Counted from the first letter of the stretch, positions 54,400 through 63,961 are shown. The stretch is DNA of 64,000 nt from Eilatimonas milleporae (GCF_003688555.1 NZ_REFR01000014.1:124001-188000), one strand, 5' to 3'. Made by a program: numbers and translations. The notes: generated from the sequence alone by a model not told the origin.

Positions 54400-56022
54400 T
54401 TATTTCGTCCCTCTCGGCAGACTGACGATGAAACGCGCCCCGGTCATGGCGCCCGCTTTATCAAGCCTGTTTTCCGCCGTGATGCGCCCGCCGTGCGCCT
54501 CGACAATCTGGCGGGCGATGGCCAGCCCCAGCCCCGAATGACGGCCGAAGGAACGGTCGTCCGTCCGTTCGGAATAGAACCGCTTGAAAATCTTGTCGAC
54601 ACTGCCTTCCGGCAGGCCCGGCCCTTCATCCTCGACGGTGACGATGACCAGTCGCCCGCGATTGGCCAGCTTCAGCGTAACCGTACCGCCCTTGGGGGAA
54701 AAGCTGATCGCATTGTCGACAAGATTGCGCCAGACTTGGCCGAGGCGGGCCTCGAAACCGAGGACCATATGGCTGCCTTCCTTCGGCGAATCAAAGATGA
54801 TTTTCACCCCGCCCTCCTCAAGGGTGGCGACATAGGTCTGCACCAGGGCCGACAGCAGATTGCCAAGATCGACGGGTTCCATATGCCCCCGTGTCAGTTC
54901 CGCATCGATGCGGGAAGCTTCGGAAATATCGGTGATCAGACGATCCAGCCGTCTGACATCGTCCCCCAGAACGGCGAGCAGCCGCTGGCGGATTTCCGGC
55001 TTGTCACTGCGTTGCAGGGTCTCCAGCGCACTGCGCATGCTGGTCAGCGGGTTTTTAAGTTCATGCGCCACGTCGGCGGCAAATCGCTCGCCCGCGTCAA
55101 TTTGATTGTAAAGGGCCCGCATCATCGCCGACAGCGAGCGCGACAGGTCACCGATCTCGTCCCGGCGGTGGGAGAAGGCCGGCAGGGATTTTTCACGGCC
55201 CACATTACGCCGCACTCTCTCCGCCGCCTGTGCCAGCCTGCGGATCGGCCTGACGAGGGTTCGCCCCAGAAAGAAGGACAAAAGAAGGGTGACGACGAGC
55301 GCCGCGGCGAAAATTCTGAGAATGAGCGCCTCTTCCGCGCGGACAATGGCCTCGATATCCTCTGTCTGGGCGGTCACCATCAGTCCGGCCAGAACCCTGC
55401 GGAAACGCTGTACGGGAACCGCCACATTGATGACGTAGCGGCCGTCTTCGCGCAGGCGCAACTGGACCATGCTCTCCCCTTCCAGGGCGGATGCGACCTC
55501 AAGCAGGTCGCTGGCACTCAGGCCCGGCCGCTCAATGTCGCGCGGCGCGCTGCGGCGTTGTGTAAAACTTTCCAAAAGATCAAGCAGTTCGGTTTCCACC
55601 TGCCGCCAGACAGGCACGATCGCGTCCGGCAGAGGCAGCGGTTCCGCCTCGACACGGTGTTCACCGCCGAGAATACGGCTGTCGGCGATCAAGGCCCCAC
55701 TGGTGCTGAACAAGCGCGCGCGCATATCCGTCGGCCCGACAAGACGCCGGACAATCTGCTCCGCCGCGGCCAAGTCAAGCTGGTCGGCTTCCGGTCCCAG
55801 CACCGCCGCCTCACCCAAAGCGCCGGCGATGATGCGGGCCCGTGTCAGCATGGTCTCGACACGGCTGTCGATCAGATCGTCACGAAACTGGTTCAGATAG
55901 AGAACACCGCCGACCAGGACGACAAGGGCAAGCACATTGACCGCCATGATCCTGACCATGAGCGGTGACAGAAAACGGCGGCGCTGTATGACGAGCGCTT
56001 CGGGTTTAGGGTCTGCCACCAT
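54400..56022 (-). CDS. chvG: sensor histidine kinase ChvG
   Basis: ChvG (ExoS) senses envelope or acid stress and phosphorylates ChvI. The 540-residue protein has two membrane spans (about 22-44 and 268-290) around a periplasmic sensor domain, then HAMP, the phosphoacceptor H320 in VAHELKNPLTSMRSALE, the N-box (LVDNAISFSP), and EDEGPGLP and GLGLAIARQIVEAHGG. I start at ATG 56022 (MVADPKPEAL). The gene order chvI-chvG-hprK is characteristic of alphaproteobacteria. Confidence 0.93.
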   Translation of the reverse strand: MVADPKPEALVIQRRRFLSPLMVRIMAVNVLALVVLVGGVLYLNQFRDDLIDSRVETMLTRARIIAGALGEAAVLGPEADQLDLAAAEQIVRRLVGPTDMRARLFSTSGALIADSRILGGEHRVEAEPLPLPDAIVPVWRQVETELLDLLESFTQRRSAPRDIERPGLSASDLLEVASALEGESMVQLRLREDGRYVINVAVPVQRFRRVLAGLMVTAQTEDIEAIVRAEEALILRIFAAALVVTLLLSFFLGRTLVRPIRRLAQAAERVRRNVGREKSLPAFSHRRDEIGDLSRSLSAMMRALYNQIDAGERFAADVAHELKNPLTSMRSALETLQRSDKPEIRQRLLAVLGDDVRRLDRLITDISEASRIDAELTRGHMEPVDLGNLLSALVQTYVATLEEGGVKIIFDSPKEGSHMVLGFEARLGQVWRNLVDNAISFSPKGGTVTLKLANRGRLVIVTVEDEGPGLPEGSVDKIFKRFYSERTDDRSFGRHSGLGLAIARQIVEAHGGRITAENRLDKAGAMTGARFIVSLPRGTK

Positions 56023-56239
56023 GATCGATCCTGTTCGGTGCCTCACCTGCGTGCCTGTCGGATTTGCGCCCCGGCATTCCAACGCCCACCCTAATCATTG
56101 GGTGCCCAAAACATCATGCGGCGCAGTCACCGGCGAGTGGTTCTGAAAACGCACCTGTTGTCACGGTCAATCCGGCCGGTTTACGGACATACAGGCGGTC
56201 TGTGGCGCTGCGATTGCGGGCTGTCATCGCGCTGCACCC

Positions 56240-57091
56240 TTAGGGCGACGGGGCATCGGCCCTGCTGCTGTCGGGTCCGTCCGCGACACCCCCGTCTTCC
56301 GGGACCGGGCTGTCCTGTTCGGCAGCATTCTGTTGCGGGGGGTCGTCCTCACCGTTCTGGGAATCACTGTCGCCCACCCCTTCATTCTGACGGTAGCGGT
56401 AGCCAACCCCATACAGTGTTTCAATGGCTGCGAACTCAGTATCCACGACACGGAATTTCTTGCGGAGACGCTTGATATGACTGTCGATGGTCCTGTCATC
56501 CACATAAACATCGTCGGAATAGGCCACATCCATCAGTTGGTCCCGGCTTTTGACGTGACCGGGATGCTGCGCCAAAGCCTGCAGAATCAGGAATTCCGTG
56601 ACTGTCAGGGTCACCTGCTTGTCATCCCAGGTCACGATATGGCGCAAGGGATCAAGCGTCAGCCGGCCTCTTTCCAGAATATCGTCGGCAGGGCTTTCCT
56701 CTTCGGTCTTGTCTGTCGCCCGCGTCATATCCATACGGCGGAGAAGCGTGCGGATCCGCTCTATCAGAAGGCGCTGGGAAAAGGGTTTGGTGATATAATC
56801 GTCGGCCCCCATCCGCAATCCGAGCAGCTGATCGATTTCATCATCCTTGGAGGTCAGAAAGATGATCGGCATATCGGTCACTTCACGCAGACGGCGCAGC
56901 AACTCCATGCCGTCCATACGTGGCATTTTGATGTCAAGAACCGCCAAGTCGGCGGGCTTGTCGCGCAGCACGTCCCAGGCCCGCTGGCCATCCGGGTATG
57001 TGCGCACGCGAAAGCCCTCGGCCTCCAGTGCGATCGTGACGGACGTCAGGATGTTGCGATCATCATCGACAAGTGCGATCGTTGCTGACAT
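56240..57091 (-). CDS. chvI: response regulator ChvI, OmpR family
   Basis: The 283-residue regulator has a receiver domain with acidic pocket VDDD (8-11), phosphoacceptor D53 ([12 protein letters not shown]) and KPF lysine near 107. A winged-helix DNA-binding domain follows (about 140-238, with [20 protein letters not shown] and YGVGYRY). About 40 residues after the domain form an acidic, low-complexity tail rich in Asp, Ser and Pro, longer than in the ChvI proteins I know. It is the first gene of the long minus-strand block, about 200 bases from the divergent J-domain gene. Confidence 0.93.
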   Translation of the reverse strand: MSATIALVDDDRNILTSVTIALEAEGFRVRTYPDGQRAWDVLRDKPADLAVLDIKMPRMDGMELLRRLREVTDMPIIFLTSKDDEIDQLLGLRMGADDYITKPFSQRLLIERIRTLLRRMDMTRATDKTEEESPADDILERGRLTLDPLRHIVTWDDKQVTLTVTEFLILQALAQHPGHVKSRDQLMDVAYSDDVYVDDRTIDSHIKRLRKKFRVVDTEFAAIETLYGVGYRYRQNEGVGDSDSQNGEDDPPQQNAAEQDSPVPEDGGVADGPDSSRADAPSP

Positions 57092-57288
57092 TCAAGCCCC
57101 CTTACCCGGTGTTAATCACAGTAATCGATATCTCTTTTCAGGCGTTAAGCCGGATTTGCGACAAAAAAAAGGCGCCCGGAGATTACAGAGCCGCCATTTC
57201 AACCGTCCGGCACCGCGACAGGACACACCGCACACAAACCGGTGAAAGACCTGTTGTGGTGCGGCAGGCCTGTGCTAGTTTTCGGAAT

Positions 57289-57813
57289 ATGGCACATGAT
57301 CATCTAAAAAGCTTCGGTTTCCCGCGCTGGGGGGAATATGGCCGCGACAAGGAAGCGGAACCCGTCCGCATGTGCGATTATGTCGGCTGCATGGAGAAAG
57401 GGGAACATCCGGCGCCGAAATCCGCGGGCTCGTCCGAGCGCTGGTATTTCTGCCGCGCCCACGCCGCCGAATATAACCGCAACTGGAATTATTTCGACGG
57501 CATGAGCGAAGATGAAATCCGCCAGCATATGAAGGACGGCACACAGACATCCGATGCCTTTGCCAGTTCGGGGGCATTCGAATGGGGCGGCGCGACGGAT
57601 AGCGATGGTCTGACCAGCTCGCAGGCCCGTGCCTATGATACACTGGAACTGGATGCCGGTGCCGGTCAGGACGCCATCAAGAAACAATATCGCCGCCTGG
57701 CCAAACTGTTCCATCCGGATGCCAATCCCGGCGACCCCGAAGCGGCAGAGCGTTTTCACCAGATCCAACTGGCCTATGACCTGTTGAGCACGGCCAAATC
57801 CCCTTCGGCCTGA
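57289..57813 (+). CDS. J-domain protein with an N-terminal cysteine-containing region
   Basis: The 174-residue protein has an N-terminal region with CDYVGCMEKGEH and YFCRAHAAEYNRNWNYFDGM, whose Cys/His spacing suggests a zinc site, and a C-terminal J-domain (about 112-170) with the HPD motif in LFHPDANPGDPEA. J-domains stimulate DnaK ATPase. This architecture is common in alphaproteobacteria, often next to cobS, which is not seen here. I start at ATG 57289, since upstream in-frame sequence is unrelated. Confidence 0.9.
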   Translation: MAHDHLKSFGFPRWGEYGRDKEAEPVRMCDYVGCMEKGEHPAPKSAGSSERWYFCRAHAAEYNRNWNYFDGMSEDEIRQHMKDGTQTSDAFASSGAFEWGGATDSDGLTSSQARAYDTLELDAGAGQDAIKKQYRRLAKLFHPDANPGDPEAAERFHQIQLAYDLLSTAKSPSA

Positions 57814-57978
57814 CCATCCGCGGCCGCCACGGGCAGCGACGCCGATAATTTGAAATGATTCTTTTCAGTTGTTTTGCAATCCGTTAGGTTTTTCTGATAC
57901 TTAGCTGAAGTCGGCGAAATCATGTGCCGGCACCGAACGGCAGCGGAAAAAGGCCGGTCATCGATGAAGGGGACAGTC

Positions 57979-58761
57979 ATGCCAACCGAAAACTTCCGGA
58001 GACACCTTCGCACCATCGCCGGCGGGCTCATTCTGTTATCCGCCGCCGGTACCGCGCCGGATCAGGCCCCCTTTGCCCAGGACATGCCGGACTGGGGATA
58101 CAACGGCTCCCGGGGCCCGGAAACCTGGGGTGCCTTGTCACCGGCCTACAGCCAGTGCCGGGACGGCCGCAGCCAGTCTCCGATCAATATCGAAGGCACG
58201 GACCCCGTTCTCATGCACGCCTTGGAGACGGATTATACTGTTGTGCCGCTGGAAGTGGTCAACAGCGGCAAGGGCATGCATATGGCGGCAAGCGGCGTCC
58301 TGCGTGTGGGCGAGAAAAGCTTCCGGCTGGAACGGGTCGACTTTCACACACCAAGCGAGCACCGCATCCTGGGACGCTTGTTTGAAATGGAAGTGCAATT
58401 CCATCATCGCGGCAGCGACGGCAGCCTGGCCACCGTTTCCGTTTTGGTGGAACCGGGCCGGGCCAGTGCCGCCGCCGATGAAATCTGGCCGCATCTTCCC
58501 CTGGAGCCGGGACAGCGCAACAGGCCGGAGGCGGTTGCCGTCAATGCCCGCGACCTGATGCCGTCGGACAAGCATTATTACCGTTACATGGGATCACAGA
58601 CCGTGCCCCCCTGCACCGAAGGGGTCCATTGGTATGTCCTGAAAACGCCGCTTACCCTGTCATCGGTTCAGATTTCGGCGGCCAAGGCACTGATCGGGAC
58701 CAATAGCCGCCCCGTGCAGGCGCGCAACAACCGTATGATTCTGGACGCCGAGGCCCCATGA
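57979..58761 (+). CDS. exported alpha-carbonic-anhydrase-like protein, active site degenerate
   Basis: The 260-residue precursor has an export signal (about residues 8-33) and an alpha-carbonic anhydrase fold: WGYNG, SQSPINI, HTPSEH, and GSQTVPPCTEGVHWYVLKTP. Two zinc-ligand positions are changed. The usual FHFH segment reads VDFH (D121, H123) and the third ligand position is Gln (Q140 in MEVQFHH). The proton-shuttle position (NGH in active enzymes) reads SGK. It is therefore unlikely to hydrate CO2. It overlaps the SPOR lipoprotein gene by 4 bases. ATG 57979 has GGGG 6 bases upstream; ATG 57964 is possible. Confidence 0.88.
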   Translation: MPTENFRRHLRTIAGGLILLSAAGTAPDQAPFAQDMPDWGYNGSRGPETWGALSPAYSQCRDGRSQSPINIEGTDPVLMHALETDYTVVPLEVVNSGKGMHMAASGVLRVGEKSFRLERVDFHTPSEHRILGRLFEMEVQFHHRGSDGSLATVSVLVEPGRASAAADEIWPHLPLEPGQRNRPEAVAVNARDLMPSDKHYYRYMGSQTVPPCTEGVHWYVLKTPLTLSSVQISAAKALIGTNSRPVQARNNRMILDAEAP

Positions 58762-59657
58762 CCCACGCCCTGTCCCATTTGTGCCGGCATGTGAAAACGC
58801 TTTTTGCCCTTGGCATGATGGCGCCCGTTCTCGGTGCCTGTCAAAGCATGGGAGCCCCTCGCACCTCGGGCACCGCACTCGCACCGTCACCGGATGCCGT
58901 AACGGTTCTGTGCAGCGCGACGCCGGCCCCATCCGCCCTGATGACCGCCACCGGCAGTGGTGACGATGAAATGGCGCAGGCCTCTTTTCTAACCGCGCTG
59001 GCCAATGACCTGAGCGGCCACGGTGTCACGGCCCGCAGATATTACGCGGATGTCGTCTCGGGCCCGGTGGATATGGATATCCGTATCATCTGCCCTGACG
59101 GACGTGTGTTGGCGAACGGCGCCATGAAGGATATCGCCAGCCGGGCGCTCGTGCGCATCGCGGGCGATTTGCGCGCCCACGATGTGGTCATGACGCCGCC
59201 AAGGACATTGCATGCCGGTCTGCCCGCACAAGACCCGGATGAAGACATGGCCGGCGACGGGAGCACAGGTGAGGACGGACGCTATGATCCGCTGCGTGAA
59301 AAACCCCGATTGCCCGCATCACCCCAGACCGGCAGTGCGGCACGCACGGCACCCGCCACGCCTGTAACCGTAACGACGCCGCCCTCGGCCAGCCGCAGCG
59401 GGACATGGTTTGCACACCTGACAAGCTATCGCACGGCCGAAGCGGCAGCCGCAGGCGTACAGGCACTGGAACGACAGTACCCCGCACTGCAAGGGCTGAT
59501 CGATGAATGGCAGGTCAACGTGACCGGCACCGTATGGCGCCTGGGTGTCACAACCGTAAACTGGCAGGATGCCAATACCCTGTGCGAAGAGATCCGGGCA
59601 AACGGCCCATATTGCCGCGTCCTTGACAGGGTCCAGGCTTCGACCCCCGGCACATAG
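58758..59657 (+). CDS. SPOR-domain lipoprotein
   Basis: The 299-residue protein has a lipoprotein signal (VLGAC, C28), a first domain of unknown type (about 45-155), a Pro/Thr-rich linker and a C-terminal SPOR-like domain (about 213-295: GTWFAHLTSYRTAEAAAAG, then TVWRLGVTTVNWQDANTLCEEI). SPOR domains bind denuded peptidoglycan, often at the septum, so this is probably an envelope protein. Its start overlaps the stop of the carbonic-anhydrase-like gene, indicating coupled expression. Confidence 0.8.
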   Translation: MTHALSHLCRHVKTLFALGMMAPVLGACQSMGAPRTSGTALAPSPDAVTVLCSATPAPSALMTATGSGDDEMAQASFLTALANDLSGHGVTARRYYADVVSGPVDMDIRIICPDGRVLANGAMKDIASRALVRIAGDLRAHDVVMTPPRTLHAGLPAQDPDEDMAGDGSTGEDGRYDPLREKPRLPASPQTGSAARTAPATPVTVTTPPSASRSGTWFAHLTSYRTAEAAAAGVQALERQYPALQGLIDEWQVNVTGTVWRLGVTTVNWQDANTLCEEIRANGPYCRVLDRVQASTPGT

Positions 59658-59676
59658 GAACGCAGGATCACACACA

Positions 59677-59714
59677 GGCCGTTTCATAGGCCGGTGCCGC
59701 CCCATGAAACGGCC
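59677..59714 (+). terminator. probable terminator hairpin after the SPOR gene
   Basis: A perfect 11-bp stem (GGCCGTTTCAT at 59677-59687 with 59704-59714) has a 16-base loop, starting 20 bases after the stop codon. The following bases are CTATAAAAAG, so there is no good T tract. Confidence 0.5.
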
Positions 59715-59910
59715 CTATAAAAAGAGGGTGGCTTCCCGCATGCACTGCCCCTATGATCCGGCGCTTGTTCGGACGGACGTGCCGCAGGAAGCCCCGGCTA
59801 TATTGGTATCCGATGATATCGATAGTGAGGGCAAGGCAGGCTTCGGGTGAACCGGATAAACGGCACCCAATGCGCACAGTCCGTCCAATCCTTGGGGAGG
59901 GAGGCCTTTC

Positions 59911-61512
59911 ATGGCGGTTTCAACCGGCCACGCTCACTGGTCATCACGCTGGACCTTTTTGCTGGCCGCCGTCGGCAGTGCCGTCGGTCTTGGCAACATA
60001 TGGAAATTTCCGTATGAGGCCGGTCAGGGCGGCGGCGGCGCCTTTGTCCTGATCTATCTGGCCTTTGTTTTTCTGATCGGAACCCCGGTTCTCATCGCGG
60101 AACTGTCACTGGGGCGGCGCGGACAATTGTCGCCCGTCGGCTCGATGCGGGAAATCGCAAAGGCGGAAGGCCGCAGTTCATGGTGGCAACTGGTCGGCTG
60201 GTCAGGGGTGATCGGTGCCTTCATCGTCATCAGCTTCTATTCCGTGATCGGCGGATGGACGTTGGGCTATTTCTTCCAGGCCATGGGAGGGTTCAGCGGC
60301 TATGACGCCGCCATTTCAGGCGAAAATTTTCAGTCCTTCATAAGCGACCCGCTTTTGCCCCTGCTGACACACGCGGTTTTCATGGCCATAACGGTTTTCA
60401 TCGTGGCACGCGGTGTTCAGAAGGGCCTGGAAAAGGCCGTGACTACCCTGATGCCGGCCTTGTTCGTCATCCTCGTCATTCTGGTGATCTATGCCGGCGT
60501 GGCCGGAAATTTCAGCGCCACGATCGATTTTCTGTTTTCGCCGAACTTTGAAAATCTGACGCCGCGCAGGGTGGTCGAGGCCCTGGGCCTCGCCTTTTTC
60601 TCTCTGTCGCTGGCTCTCGGGTCGATCATGACCTATGGCTCCTATCTGGACCGCAGCATCAATGTCACCCGGTCGGCCATCACCATTTCCGCCGCCGACA
60701 GCGCCGTTGCCCTCATGTCCGGTCTGGCCATCTTCCCGATCGTCTTCGCGTTTGAAGGGCTGGCCGCCAATCAGGGGCCGGGACTGGTGTTCGTGACCCT
60801 GCCCATCGCCTTTGGACAGATGCCGCTCGGCGTTGTTTTCGGTACGCTGTTTTTCGGGTTGCTGCTCGTCGCCGCCATCACCAGCGCGATTTCGCTTCTG
60901 GAGCCATCCGTTGCCTATGTCGAGGAAACCGGTGCCCTTTCACGGCGCAACGCCGCCATCCTGATCGGTGGCGGGGCTTTCCTTTTGGGGATTCTGACTG
61001 CGTACAGCCAGGGCGACAGCTTTTTGTCGGACGTGCGGCTTTTCGGCTTCGATCTGTTCGGCCTGAAAGACTATCTGACAAACAATATCATGATGCCGGT
61101 CGCGGGCATGTTCACGGCGCTGTTCGTCGGCTGGTTTGTCGCCCGCAAAAGCATGCTGGCCGAACTGGCAATGTCGGTGCGGGCATTCCGTATCTGGTAT
61201 TTCCTGGTGCGGTTCGCGGCCCCCGTTGCCATCCTGTTTGTTTTCCTGGGTCTGCTGTTCGGCGATGATTTCTACAATCTGCTGTATTCGGTCGACGTCC
61301 TCATCGGCATCGTATGGTTCGCACTGGCGATCGCGTCCGGCAGATTGGCCTATATTCGCGACCGGTCCCCTGCGGGGTGGTTCCTGGTCGGCCTGGTGTT
61401 TCCCTTCGCGGTCCTGTTCGTCGCCGTCGCAACCCACGGTACTATCGAACGGGCCCAACTGCGCGAAGCCCACAAGGCCCTCGGCGAACCGGAGGACCGG
61501 GACGAATACTGA
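59911..61512 (+). CDS. sodium-dependent transporter, neurotransmitter:sodium symporter (SNF) family
   Basis: This inner-membrane symporter of 533 residues has about 12 spans. The first span carries the family signature AAVGSAVGLGNIWKFPYEAGQGGGGAF-type sequence (residues 19 onward), with the unwound sodium and substrate site. Bacterial members take up amino acids such as Trp, Leu or Tyr; the substrate here is unknown. GGGAGGGAGG lies close before the ATG. It is convergent with sufE. Confidence 0.93.
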   Translation: MAVSTGHAHWSSRWTFLLAAVGSAVGLGNIWKFPYEAGQGGGGAFVLIYLAFVFLIGTPVLIAELSLGRRGQLSPVGSMREIAKAEGRSSWWQLVGWSGVIGAFIVISFYSVIGGWTLGYFFQAMGGFSGYDAAISGENFQSFISDPLLPLLTHAVFMAITVFIVARGVQKGLEKAVTTLMPALFVILVILVIYAGVAGNFSATIDFLFSPNFENLTPRRVVEALGLAFFSLSLALGSIMTYGSYLDRSINVTRSAITISAADSAVALMSGLAIFPIVFAFEGLAANQGPGLVFVTLPIAFGQMPLGVVFGTLFFGLLLVAAITSAISLLEPSVAYVEETGALSRRNAAILIGGGAFLLGILTAYSQGDSFLSDVRLFGFDLFGLKDYLTNNIMMPVAGMFTALFVGWFVARKSMLAELAMSVRAFRIWYFLVRFAAPVAILFVFLGLLFGDDFYNLLYSVDVLIGIVWFALAIASGRLAYIRDRSPAGWFLVGLVFPFAVLFVAVATHGTIERAQLREAHKALGEPEDRDEY

Positions 61513-61544
61513 CGCCGTCGTCACGCCCGTCTCAACGCCCCTCT

Positions 61545-61579
61545 TTCACAGGACCGCACGCTGCTTATCGTCCTGTGAA
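61545..61579. terminator. hairpin between convergent SNF transporter and sufE genes
   Basis: A 10-bp stem (TTCACAGGAC at 61545-61554 with 61570-61579) has a 15-base loop between the two stop codons. It may end both transcripts, although neither side has a strong T tract. Confidence 0.4.
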
Positions 61580-61637
61580 GGGGGGTGCCTGGTACAGCCA
61601 TGCCACACAATGCCGGCGACGGCCCCGGCTGCAACGG

Positions 61638-62063
61638 CTAAAGCGCGTCCGCCGCGATAGCACGGATACGCTCCACCATTGAAAACAGGCCGTTGGCCCG
61701 CATGGGCGACAGATGCTGCGCAAGGCCGAGTTCGTCAAGAATCGCCCTGGCATCGGTTTTCAAGATATCCGCCGGTGTCTTGTCCGAGAAAATCAGCAGC
61801 ATCAAGGCAACAAGCCCGCGCACGATATGCGCGTCACTGTCCCCGCGCAAAGACAGCCTGCCGTCTTTTTTCTCAGGCACAAGCCAGACCTGGGACTGGC
61901 AGCCACGCACCTTGTACAGATCGATTTTTTCCGCATCGTCAAGGTCCGGCAGTTTCTTGCCCAGATCGATGACGTAACGGTAGCGGTCCTCCCAGTCGTC
62001 AAGAAACTGGAAGGTATCGCGGACCTCGGCCAAGCTGGTCTGGTTCAGGATTGTATCTTTCAT
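61638..62063 (-). CDS. sufE: cysteine desulfuration protein SufE
   Basis: SufE accepts persulfide sulfur from SufS for iron-sulfur cluster assembly. The 141-residue product has the acceptor cysteine in KVRGCQSQVWL (C55) and the conserved C-terminal region with LGLAQHLSPMRANGL. It stands alone, without other suf genes in the window, as is common for alphaproteobacterial sufE. Confidence 0.95.
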   Translation of the reverse strand: MKDTILNQTSLAEVRDTFQFLDDWEDRYRYVIDLGKKLPDLDDAEKIDLYKVRGCQSQVWLVPEKKDGRLSLRGDSDAHIVRGLVALMLLIFSDKTPADILKTDARAILDELGLAQHLSPMRANGLFSMVERIRAIAADAL

Positions 62064-62205
62064 GACCGTTTTGCCTCAATACAATTCATGACACGATAAC
62101 CCGGTTCGTCTTGCAGTGCCTTGACAGGCCATGCCGGCAAGGCTCCTATATGCCGCGCCGCCAAAACCGCTTTCCCTGCCTATTCTTTACGGAGACACCG
62201 ACCCC

Positions 62206-63597
62206 ATGAACAGAGATGACCATGAGGCGCCCGCCTCCGTGCCGGCCGAGCCGCATGCTCCGCACGCGGGCGAGGACGTCTACCCCAAACCGGCCTATGC
62301 CTGGTATATGGTGGCACTTCTTCTCGTCGTCTACACTTTTTCCTTTATCGACCGGCAGATTCTGAGCCTTCTCGGGCCGGCCATCAAGGCGGATTTCGGC
62401 ATCTCGGACACCCGGTTCGGTCTGCTGACCGGCTATGCCTTCGCCCTGTTCTACACAGGCTTCGGGCTTTTCTGTGCGCGCATCGCCGACAGCCGCAGCC
62501 GGCGCGGCCTGATCGCCGTCGGACTGACATTGTGGTCACTGATGACGGCCGCCTCGGGCTTTGCCCGCGGATACTGGCAGCTTTTTGCGTTCCGTATCGG
62601 CGTCGGCGTCGGCGAAGCCACACTGGCACCCGCCGCCGGGTCTCTCATCGCCGACAGTTTCCGCAAGGAAAGGCTGGCCACCGCGCTCAGCGTATATGCC
62701 ATGGCCGTCCCGATGGGAGCGGCACTGGCCTTTATCATCGGCGGGGCCGTGATCGAGTTTGCCGACAGGCTGCCGGACATCGCTCTGCCCGGACGACCCC
62801 CCTTGTCCGACTGGCAAAAAAGCTTCCTGATCGTCGGCCTGCCGGGGTTGATCCTGACCGTGCTTGTCATGATGCTGAAAGAACCCAGCCGCAAGGGCAC
62901 ATCGGGCAGCGCCCGCGCCGTGCCGCTGGGCGAGGTCGTCACCTTCATGAAAGGCCGGTGGAAAGCCTATACCGGCATTTGCATGGGTGTGGCGGCCACG
63001 GCGGCGCTGGGGTATGGGACGGTCAACTTCCTGACTTTCTTTTTCCTGCGGGTCCATGATGTCCCGCCCGCCGAGATGGCCGCCACCTTCGGGGTCATTG
63101 CCCTTGTCAGCGGCCCGATCGGGCTTCTGCTCGGCGGGTGGGCCGCCGACCAGTGGCTGGCCAAGGGGCGCAAGGATGCCCATATCCGCGCGCTGATGCT
63201 GGCACCCATCGGCTATTTTCTGCCCTTCATCGTCACCACACTGTCGGACAATCTGACATTGGTGTGGGCCGGTCTGGCCGTGACAAACATGTTCATCAAT
63301 CTGCCGACAGGCGTTGCCTATGCCGGGCTGCAACTGATCACACCGAACCAGATGCGCGGGCAGGCCGTGGCCCTGTTTGTCCTGACGACGAATTTGTTCG
63401 GCTACGGTCTGGGCCCGCTGCTGGTCGGCTATTTCACGGACAGTGTTTTCCAGGATCCGAAAGCGATCAATTACTCGCTTTTGCTGCTGAGCCTGATCAC
63501 AACGCCCTTCGCGCTGGGGCTTCTGCTGTGGTCCCGCAAGGCATACGCCAAGGCCTTTGCCGAGGAGGAAGCGCGGCTGAATTCATCATCCGCATAA
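62206..63597 (+). CDS. MFS transporter, spinster-like
   Basis: The 463-residue permease has a short cytoplasmic N-terminus (about 33 residues, Pro/Ala-rich) and 12 predicted spans. TM1 contains YTFSFIDRQILSLLGPAIK, and the loop after TM2 ARIADSRSRRGLIAVG is the MFS motif A. This looks like the spinster-like group seen in many alphaproteobacteria; the substrate is unknown. I start at ATG 62206; GGAG lies 12 bases upstream, which is far. The open frame goes back to 62131. Confidence 0.88.
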   Translation: MNRDDHEAPASVPAEPHAPHAGEDVYPKPAYAWYMVALLLVVYTFSFIDRQILSLLGPAIKADFGISDTRFGLLTGYAFALFYTGFGLFCARIADSRSRRGLIAVGLTLWSLMTAASGFARGYWQLFAFRIGVGVGEATLAPAAGSLIADSFRKERLATALSVYAMAVPMGAALAFIIGGAVIEFADRLPDIALPGRPPLSDWQKSFLIVGLPGLILTVLVMMLKEPSRKGTSGSARAVPLGEVVTFMKGRWKAYTGICMGVAATAALGYGTVNFLTFFFLRVHDVPPAEMAATFGVIALVSGPIGLLLGGWAADQWLAKGRKDAHIRALMLAPIGYFLPFIVTTLSDNLTLVWAGLAVTNMFINLPTGVAYAGLQLITPNQMRGQAVALFVLTTNLFGYGLGPLLVGYFTDSVFQDPKAINYSLLLLSLITTPFALGLLLWSRKAYAKAFAEEEARLNSSSA

Positions 63598-63669
63598 GTC
63601 AAAGGGGAGCGGCCTTTCACCGGGGTCGGGCGGCTGACCCGCCGCCGCCGCCCGCATCACAAGGACCGG

Positions 63670-63894
63670 TCAATCCAGGCGTTCCCGCCAGCCTGGGACC
63701 TCGGCATCGAGAATGCGCTCCATATTGTGCATACGCTGTTCCAGGCGCCCCGCCAGATCACGAAGACGGTCCATTTCGCGCTCATCCGTGCCGCGCTCGG
63801 CGCGAATACGCGCCAGTTTGGCCCGGTGATCGATCAGCGTCCCCGCCAATACGACAAGCCCGATAACCAGGGCAAAAGCCACTCTGTGATCCAT
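63670..63894 (-). CDS. PspB-like envelope stress membrane protein
   Basis: The 74-residue protein has one N-terminal span (about residues 5-22) and a charged helical tail ending RMHNMERILDAEVPGWRERL, which matches the conserved C-terminus of PspB (ILD-E-P-WR). PspB takes part in phage-shock signalling at the inner membrane. GGGGG lies 6-10 bases before the ATG. A terminator separates it from the gene entering from the right edge, which could itself be a psp gene. Confidence 0.8.
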   Translation of the reverse strand: MDHRVAFALVIGLVVLAGTLIDHRAKLARIRAERGTDEREMDRLRDLAGRLEQRMHNMERILDAEVPGWRERLD

Positions 63895-63910
63895 AATCGA
63901 CCCCCGTTAA

Positions 63911-63943
63911 AAAAGCCGGAAAGCGACATGGCACTTTCCGGCT
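63911..63943 (-). terminator. intrinsic terminator upstream of the PspB-like gene
   Basis: In the minus direction a perfect 10-bp stem (AGCCGGAAAG at 63914-63923 with 63934-63943) with a 10-base loop is followed by TTTTTT. It ends the transcript coming from beyond the right edge, only about 20 bases before the PspB-like start. Confidence 0.8.
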
Positions 63944-63961
63944 CTGATATCTGATCGTGTG

